From Mesorhizobium sp. B2-1-8 (GTDB lineage Bacteria; Pseudomonadota; Alphaproteobacteria; Rhizobiales; Rhizobiaceae): a stretch of 64,000 bases of DNA. Below the pieces are notes generated by a model that worked only from the letters and a program-made list of their open reading frames with translations, did not search any database and was not told the origin of the DNA. Positions 57,932 through 64,000 of this stretch are shown here, in pieces (position 1 is the stretch's first letter; each line of letters starts with the position of its first letter). Both the position numbers and the translations under genes were made by a program. Where the stretch lies: assembly GCF_006442545.2 (NCBI RefSeq), contig NZ_CP083952.1, forward strand, positions 868,001-932,000, given 5' to 3'.

Positions 57932-58560
57932 AGTCTTTCTCCCGCGAGAGCCTGCAGGACGCCGCCGGTCCGGTTTCACGTGAAACATTCGATCGCCTGG
58001 TAGCGTTCGAAGAGATGTTCCAGAAATGGAACCGCAGCATCAATCTCGTGGCGCAATCGACTTCCGGTGATGTCTGGCAACGCCACATCCTGGACAGCGC
58101 GCAGCTTGCGCGGATAGAGCCCGAAGCCACGCATTGGGTCGACATCGGATCGGGCGGCGGATTTCCCGGGCTTGTCATGGCGTTTCTGCTCGCCGAGCGC
58201 CCGGGAGCCAGCATCGACCTGGTCGAGAGCAACCGCAAGAAGGCCTCGTTCCTGCAGACCGTCATCGGTCAGTTCGGCTTGCCCGCGCGGGTCGTGGCGC
58301 GCCGCATCGAGGACAGCCATGTGCTTGTTTCGAAGCCGCAAATCGTCACGGCGCGGGCGCTGGCCCCGCTTTCGGTCCTGCTCGACCTGTCGGCGCCCTG
58401 GCTGGCCTCTGGCGCGCGGGCGCTGTTCCACAAAGGCCGGGATTACCGGGCCGAAGTGCAAGAAAGCGTTAACCGGTGGACCTTCGATCTGGTAGAACAT
58501 CCAAGCGTGACCGACGCCAGCGGCGTCATCCTCGAATTGTCCAATGTGCGACCTGTCTGA
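57928..58560 (+). CDS. rsmG: 16S rRNA (guanine-N7) methyltransferase RsmG
   Basis: Methylates G527 of 16S rRNA. 210 residues with the AdoMet motif [18 protein letters not shown] and [14 protein letters not shown] start overlapping mnmG by 4 bases. The coding sequence includes a parS-like site at 57972-57987. Confidence 0.95.
   Translation: MKSFSRESLQDAAGPVSRETFDRLVAFEEMFQKWNRSINLVAQSTSGDVWQRHILDSAQLARIEPEATHWVDIGSGGGFPGLVMAFLLAERPGASIDLVESNRKKASFLQTVIGQFGLPARVVARRIEDSHVLVSKPQIVTARALAPLSVLLDLSAPWLASGARALFHKGRDYRAEVQESVNRWTFDLVEHPSVTDASGVILELSNVRPV
57972..57987. other. parS-like site within rsmG
   Basis: GGTTTCACGTGAAACA, 15 of 16 to the parS consensus, at codons 15-20 of rsmG. About 2 kb beyond the four-site cluster. 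Confidence 0.8.
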
Positions 58561-58595
58561 ACCGAGACAAGGTCTGATTATTCGGCGACCCAAAG

Positions 58596-59417
58596 ATGAA
58601 TTTCTGGCATAAACCCATGATGAAGAATGGCCCTCGAATCATCACCGTAGCCAACCAGAAGGGCGGTGTCGGCAAGACCACCACCGCCATCAACCTGGCC
58701 ACCGCGCTGGCGGCAATCGGCGAAAAAGTGCTGATCGTCGACCTCGACCCGCAAGGCAATGCAAGCACCGGCCTGGGCATCGACCGCAAGGACCGGACGG
58801 TCTCGTCCTATGATGTGCTGACGGGCGAACTGGATCTGGAAGCCGCCGCCATTCCGACCGCGGTGCCCGGCCTGTCGATCGTGCCCTCGACGCTCGACCT
58901 GCTCGGCATCGAAATGGAGATCGCCTCCGCGCCGGACCGGGTGTTGCGGCTGCGCAACGCCTTGCGCGCCGCGGCCGACCGTTCGGCCAGCTTCGGTTAT
59001 GTGCTGATCGATTGCCCGCCCTCGCTCAATCTTTTGACTTTGAATTCAATGGCGGCAGCCGATTCCGTTCTCGTCCCGCTGCAATGCGAGTTCTTCGCGC
59101 TGGAAGGCCTCAGCCAGCTGCTCGAAACGGTCGAGCAGGTGCGTCGCTCGATCAATCCGGATCTCACCATCCAGGGTATCGTGCTGACCATGTATGACGG
59201 CCGCAACAACCTCGCCAACCAGGTGGTGCAGGACGTGCGCGAGCATATGGGCGACAAGGTCTACGAGACCATCATTCCGCGCAATGTGCGGGTGTCGGAG
59301 GCGCCATCCTATGGCAAGCCGGCCATTCTCTACGATCTGAAATGCTCCGGCAGCCAGGCCTATCTGCAACTGGCCTCCGAAGTGATCCGCCGCGAACGCA
59401 AATTGCGTGCCGCTTGA
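58596..59417 (+). CDS. parA: Chromosome partitioning ATPase ParA
   Basis: Chromosomal Soj/ParA ATPase, 273 residues from the ATG at 58596; the paired ATGs at 58617-58622 are possible shorter starts. Deviant Walker A ANQKGGVGKTTTAINLATAL, DLDPQGNASTGLG and IDCPPSLNLLTLNSM are intact. Directly followed by parB and preceded by rsmG, the usual origin-proximal order. Moves origin regions by ATP-driven cycling with ParB. Confidence 0.95.
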   Translation: MNFWHKPMMKNGPRIITVANQKGGVGKTTTAINLATALAAIGEKVLIVDLDPQGNASTGLGIDRKDRTVSSYDVLTGELDLEAAAIPTAVPGLSIVPSTLDLLGIEMEIASAPDRVLRLRNALRAAADRSASFGYVLIDCPPSLNLLTLNSMAAADSVLVPLQCEFFALEGLSQLLETVEQVRRSINPDLTIQGIVLTMYDGRNNLANQVVQDVREHMGDKVYETIIPRNVRVSEAPSYGKPAILYDLKCSGSQAYLQLASEVIRRERKLRAA

Positions 59418-59483
59418 TTAGATCGGCCGCAAAATTAACAGCCGATTCGACACCGAAACGATCTGAATAGACGTGGAATAAAG

Positions 59484-60368
59484 ATGAGCGAAGATCTGTC
59501 GAGGAAAAGACTGGGACGCGGACTGGCGGCACTGATCGGCGAGATCGATCGCCCGGCCGCACCGGAAAAGCCCGGCATGAGCGCCGACGGCAAGGTGCCG
59601 ATCGAGTTTCTCAGCCCAAACCCGAGAAATCCGCGCCGGCATTTTGGCGATGCCGAACTGACGGACCTCGCCCAGTCGATCCGCGAGCATGGCGTAGTGC
59701 AGCCGGTGGTGGCGCGTCCCTCGCCGACGCAGGCCGGCCGCTACGAGCTCATCGCCGGCGAGCGGCGCTGGCGCGCGGCGCAGCGTGCCGGGCTGACCGA
59801 GATCCCGGTCATCATCCGCGAAGTCAACGACCGCACGGCGCTGGAGCTGGCGATCATCGAGAACGTGCAGCGCGCCGACCTCAATCCGGTCGAAGAAGCA
59901 CAGGGTTACCAGCAGCTCATCGACGACCATGGCTACACCCAGGCCGATCTCGGCCAGGTCATCGGCAAGAGCCGCAGCCATGTCGCCAACACATTGAGAT
60001 TGTTGAAGCTGCCGGACGTGATCCGCGACATGCTGGTCGACGGTGCGCTGTCGGCCGGGCATGCCCGCACGCTGGTCACGGCGGAGGATCCGGCCGGTCT
60101 CGCCAAGCGCATCGTCGAGGAGGGCCTTTCCGTGCGCCAGGCCGAGGCGCTGGCGCAGATGCCGGCCGGCACCAGCTCCAATGGCAGCAAACCTGCCGCG
60201 CCAGCCGTCGAAAAGGACGCCGACACGCTGGCGCTGGAAAAGCTGCTCACCGATACGACCGGCATGATCGTCACGGTCGATCACAAGGGCAAGGGTGGTG
60301 TGCTGCGGGTTGCCTATCGGAGCCTGGAACAGCTGGACGAGCTGTGCCGGCGGTTGAAGCAGGATTAG
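59484..60368 (+). CDS. parB: Chromosome partitioning protein ParB
   Basis: CTP-dependent DNA clamp that loads at parS. 294 residues: N-terminal ParA-contact segment RKRLGRGLAALIGE; the ParB box with NPRNPRRHF, ELIAGERRWRAAQRAG (GERR motif) and IIENVQRADLNPVEEAQGY; the HTH GKSRSHVANTLRLLKLP; and a C-terminal dimerisation region. Its likely sites are the parS matches at 49496, 55847-55968 and 57972. Confidence 0.96.
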   Translation: MSEDLSRKRLGRGLAALIGEIDRPAAPEKPGMSADGKVPIEFLSPNPRNPRRHFGDAELTDLAQSIREHGVVQPVVARPSPTQAGRYELIAGERRWRAAQRAGLTEIPVIIREVNDRTALELAIIENVQRADLNPVEEAQGYQQLIDDHGYTQADLGQVIGKSRSHVANTLRLLKLPDVIRDMLVDGALSAGHARTLVTAEDPAGLAKRIVEEGLSVRQAEALAQMPAGTSSNGSKPAAPAVEKDADTLALEKLLTDTTGMIVTVDHKGKGGVLRVAYRSLEQLDELCRRLKQD

Positions 60369-60494
60369 AGGCGGCTCGGTGGTTCATAGAATCGCGGACC
60401 TCTCAACTCTTGTTTTTACGCAGTTCGAATGGAAGATCGCGACACACTCTTCCTGGGATTTCTTTGGTATTTAGCCGGCGAATGTTTCGGGCGT

Positions 60495-60681
60495 TCTTCC
60501 CTTCTCCCCTTGTGGGAGAAGGTGGATCGGCGCGCAGCGCCGAGACGGATGAGGGGTGTTCCAGCGGAGTGAGACGATGGTTTTGATGCAACCGATTGGC
60601 ATCAAGACGCGCCAAGCTGGAGCACCCCTCATCCGACCTCGCTTCGCGAAGCCACCTTCTCCCACAAGGGGAGAAGGAAGA
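60495..60681. repeat. Intergenic palindromic repeat, subtype C
   Basis: Outer CTTCTCCCCTTGTGGGAGAAGG hairpins on both sides, inner CGCGCAGCGCCGAGACGGATG and TCCGACCTCGCTTCGCGAAGC arms, between the convergent parB and holA genes. A short CTTGTTTTTACGCA fragment (60410-60423) of another rhizobial repeat lies just before it. Confidence 0.85.
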
Positions 60682-60687
60682 GGGCGC

Positions 60688-61731
60688 CTACCTCTGCGCC
60701 AGCCGCGCGCTTTCCACCGCGATCCCCAGCAGCGCCTGCCTGGCCAGCGCCACCGACAGGTCCGGCCGGCGCCGCGTCTGCAGCACGGCCGACTGCAGGC
60801 GGGTCAGCGCGCGGCCGAGCGCTTCGCTGTTCCAGCGCTCCAGCGTCTTCTCCACCAGCTTGCGGCGCGCGAAAAAGACCGGCGGACGCGCGGCGGCAAC
60901 GACGGAAGCGGCGTTGCGGCCGCCTGAGTCCATCTGGCCGCGCATGACCTGGATCTGCTGTATCTGCCGCATCGCCGAGGACAGCACCAGGAAGGGCTGG
61001 CCGCCGCCCTGGCAGTGGCGCGTGAAGGCGGTGTCGAAGTCGCCGACCTTGCCTTCGAGCAGCGCGTCGACGGCGTCGTCGAAGGAGGCGCCGGACACGT
61101 CACCCGACATGGCCCTCACTTCCTCCAACCCGATTTCCTTCTGGCCATGGGCGTAGAGGACGAGCTTTTCGATCTCGCCGCGCGAGGCCAGCCGGTCGCC
61201 GCCGAGATTGCGGCGCAAGGCTTGTCTCGCCTCCAGCGTCATCGACATGCCGGCCTTGCGCAACTCGTCGTCGATGACCGTGTCGATGTCGCGGGCTTCA
61301 TCGGCATAGCAGGGCAGTGCGATTGCATTGTCCGCGCCCTCGACTATCGCGCGCAGCCCGACGCCTTTCTTCAAATCGCCGGCCTCGATCAGGATGATGG
61401 CATCGCGCGCCGGCTCCGCCGTCAGCGCCTTGACATCGTCGGCCAGCGCCTTCTGGCCGCTGGCGTTGCGCACCCAGAGCAGCCGGCGATCGGAAAACAT
61501 CGGCACGGTGCGGGCTTCGTCGAGCAGCCGGCCCTCGTCGCGATCGACCTCGGAACCCTCGAGCCTGACCACCGAGAACGGATCGTCGAGCGGCAGGCCG
61601 GTCTTTCCGGCAAAGGCCTTCGCCCGCTCCGAGACGAGGCCGCGATCGGGGCCATAAAGCAGGACGATCGAGATGCGTGGATCAGGCCGCGCGAGCCAGG
61701 AATCGACCTCGAATGCTTTCTTCTGTGCCAT
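60688..61731 (-). CDS. holA: DNA polymerase III delta subunit
   Basis: Clamp-loader subunit that opens the sliding clamp. 347 residues with VLLYGPDRGLVSERAKAFAG at the N-terminus, RRLLWVRNASGQKALADDV, LGGDRLASRGEIEKLVLYAH and a C-terminal collar domain. The usual lptE neighbour is not seen upstream in the window. Ends next to a subtype C repeat. Confidence 0.92.
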   Translation of the reverse strand: MAQKKAFEVDSWLARPDPRISIVLLYGPDRGLVSERAKAFAGKTGLPLDDPFSVVRLEGSEVDRDEGRLLDEARTVPMFSDRRLLWVRNASGQKALADDVKALTAEPARDAIILIEAGDLKKGVGLRAIVEGADNAIALPCYADEARDIDTVIDDELRKAGMSMTLEARQALRRNLGGDRLASRGEIEKLVLYAHGQKEIGLEEVRAMSGDVSGASFDDAVDALLEGKVGDFDTAFTRHCQGGGQPFLVLSSAMRQIQQIQVMRGQMDSGGRNAASVVAAARPPVFFARRKLVEKTLERWNSEALGRALTRLQSAVLQTRRRPDLSVALARQALLGIAVESARLAQR

Positions 61732-61807
61732 GCAGGGTGGTTAGCATGCTGCGGGGATGGAGTGAACGATGGCGGGCCTGTTTTTCAGAGACGCCGGCGG
61801 GACAGTG

Positions 61808-63482
<1,675 letters not shown>

Positions 63483-63485
63483 GCC

Positions 63486-64000
63486 ATGCCAAGGCGGACC
63501 ATGATCGAGGCTATCCGCGATGCCATGGACGTGTCGATGGAGCGCGACGGCAAAGTCGTCGTGTTCGGCGAGGATGTCGGCTTCTTCGGCGGCGTGTTCC
63601 GCGTCACTCACGGCCTGCAGGCCAAGTACGGCAAGAGCCGCTGCTTCGACGCGCCGATCAACGAATCCGGCATTGTCGGCTCGGCCATCGGCATGGCCGC
63701 CTATGGGTTGAAGCCGTGCGTGGAGATTCAGTTTGCCGACTACATGTATCCGGCCTACGACCAGCTGACGCAGGAAGCCGCAAGGCTGCGCTACCGGTCG
63801 AACGGCGATTTCACCTGCCCGATCGTGGTGCGCATGCCGACCGGCGGCGGCATCTTCGGCGGCCAGACGCACAGCCAGAGCCCGGAAGCGCTGTTCACCC
63901 ATGTGTCTGGCCTGAAGACGGTGGTGCCATCCAACCCGCATGACGCCAAGGGGCTTTTGATCGCGGCGATCGAGGATCCAGACCCGGTGATCTTCCTTGA
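63486..64000 (+). CDS. bkdA2: Branched-chain 2-oxoacid dehydrogenase E1 beta, 3' end outside window
   Basis: Beta subunit that pairs with the upstream alpha subunit to form the E1 active site. The visible 171 codons contain [57 protein letters not shown] and [19 protein letters not shown], all standard for transketolase-like E1 beta. The gene is cut by the window edge. E2 and E3 genes are expected further on but cannot be seen. Confidence 0.92.
   Translation, partial: MPRRTMIEAIRDAMDVSMERDGKVVVFGEDVGFFGGVFRVTHGLQAKYGKSRCFDAPINESGIVGSAIGMAAYGLKPCVEIQFADYMYPAYDQLTQEAARLRYRSNGDFTCPIVVRMPTGGGIFGGQTHSQSPEALFTHVSGLKTVVPSNPHDAKGLLIAAIEDPDPVIFL

Overview
The window looks like an origin-proximal chromosomal segment of a rhizobial alphaproteobacterium, most likely Mesorhizobium or a close relative. 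The evidence is the high G+C, the rhizobial mosaic intergenic repeats, the alphaproteobacterial neighbourhood of PPSR, hemE, hemJ, rho, mnmE, mnmG, rsmG, parA, parB and holA, and the secB-fxsA / tim44-mltA-smr-xre block. The assignment rests on recognition only; no database was searched.

Layout. 0-11 kb: a NarL/UhpB-type two-component pair, a Gly/Asn-rich exported protein, a Tat-exported PhoX phosphatase with a candidate Pho box, an FMO-like flavoprotein, a stand-alone DUF2156 protein and an ABC-2 exporter. 9.8-12.4 kb: a cyanide-insensitive-type bd oxidase (cydA, cydB) split by an intergenic repeat. 12.5-14.0 kb: an IS5-group insertion sequence that landed inside another copy of that repeat. 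14.2-18.2 kb: exported MsrA, a Met-rich repeat protein, DUF1223, DUF559 and a TadG-like pilus protein. 18.4-20.2 kb: lepA. 20.7-22.6 kb: an AT-rich two-gene island coding for a ParA-type ATPase and a bare SIR2-domain protein. 23.7 kb: a 31-codon orphan RiPP-precursor-like gene. 24.4-31.9 kb: an orphan Tat-exported substrate-binding protein, secB, fxsA, tim44-mltA-smr-xre and an IS630-type element. 32-44.5 kb: a transglutaminase-like protease, PHA depolymerase, RlpA, reverse transsulfuration enzymes (cystathionine beta-synthase and gamma-lyase) and a GlxA-regulator / DddP-like / cysteine hydrolase / esterase catabolic cluster. 44.6-48.8 kb: dnaQ and the coaE-aroE-maf operon, then PPSR. 48.76-49.16 kb: the probable chromosomal oriC. 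49.2-61.7 kb: hemE-hemJ, rho, a DUF255 thioredoxin-like protein, mnmE-mnmG-rsmG, parA-parB and holA, with six parS-like sites. 62.2 kb to the end: branched-chain 2-oxoacid dehydrogenase E1 alpha and the start of E1 beta.

How the parts work together. The right half is the replication and segregation centre. A DnaA-box, GANTC-rich, AT-rich origin lies between PPSR and hemE. ParA and ParB are encoded about 10 kb away, and a four-site parS cluster lies between mnmE and mnmG. The left half is metabolic and envelope genes broken up by accessory insertions.

Nineteen copies or half-copies of one mosaic palindromic repeat family (subtypes A, B and C) lie between genes and explain most of the gaps. 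The strongest candidates for something undescribed are the ParA-SIR2 pair (possible NAD-depleting defence module) and the orphan YxxPxL-leader peptide gene at 23676-23771. The Met-rich repeat protein beside an exported MsrA is a further candidate.
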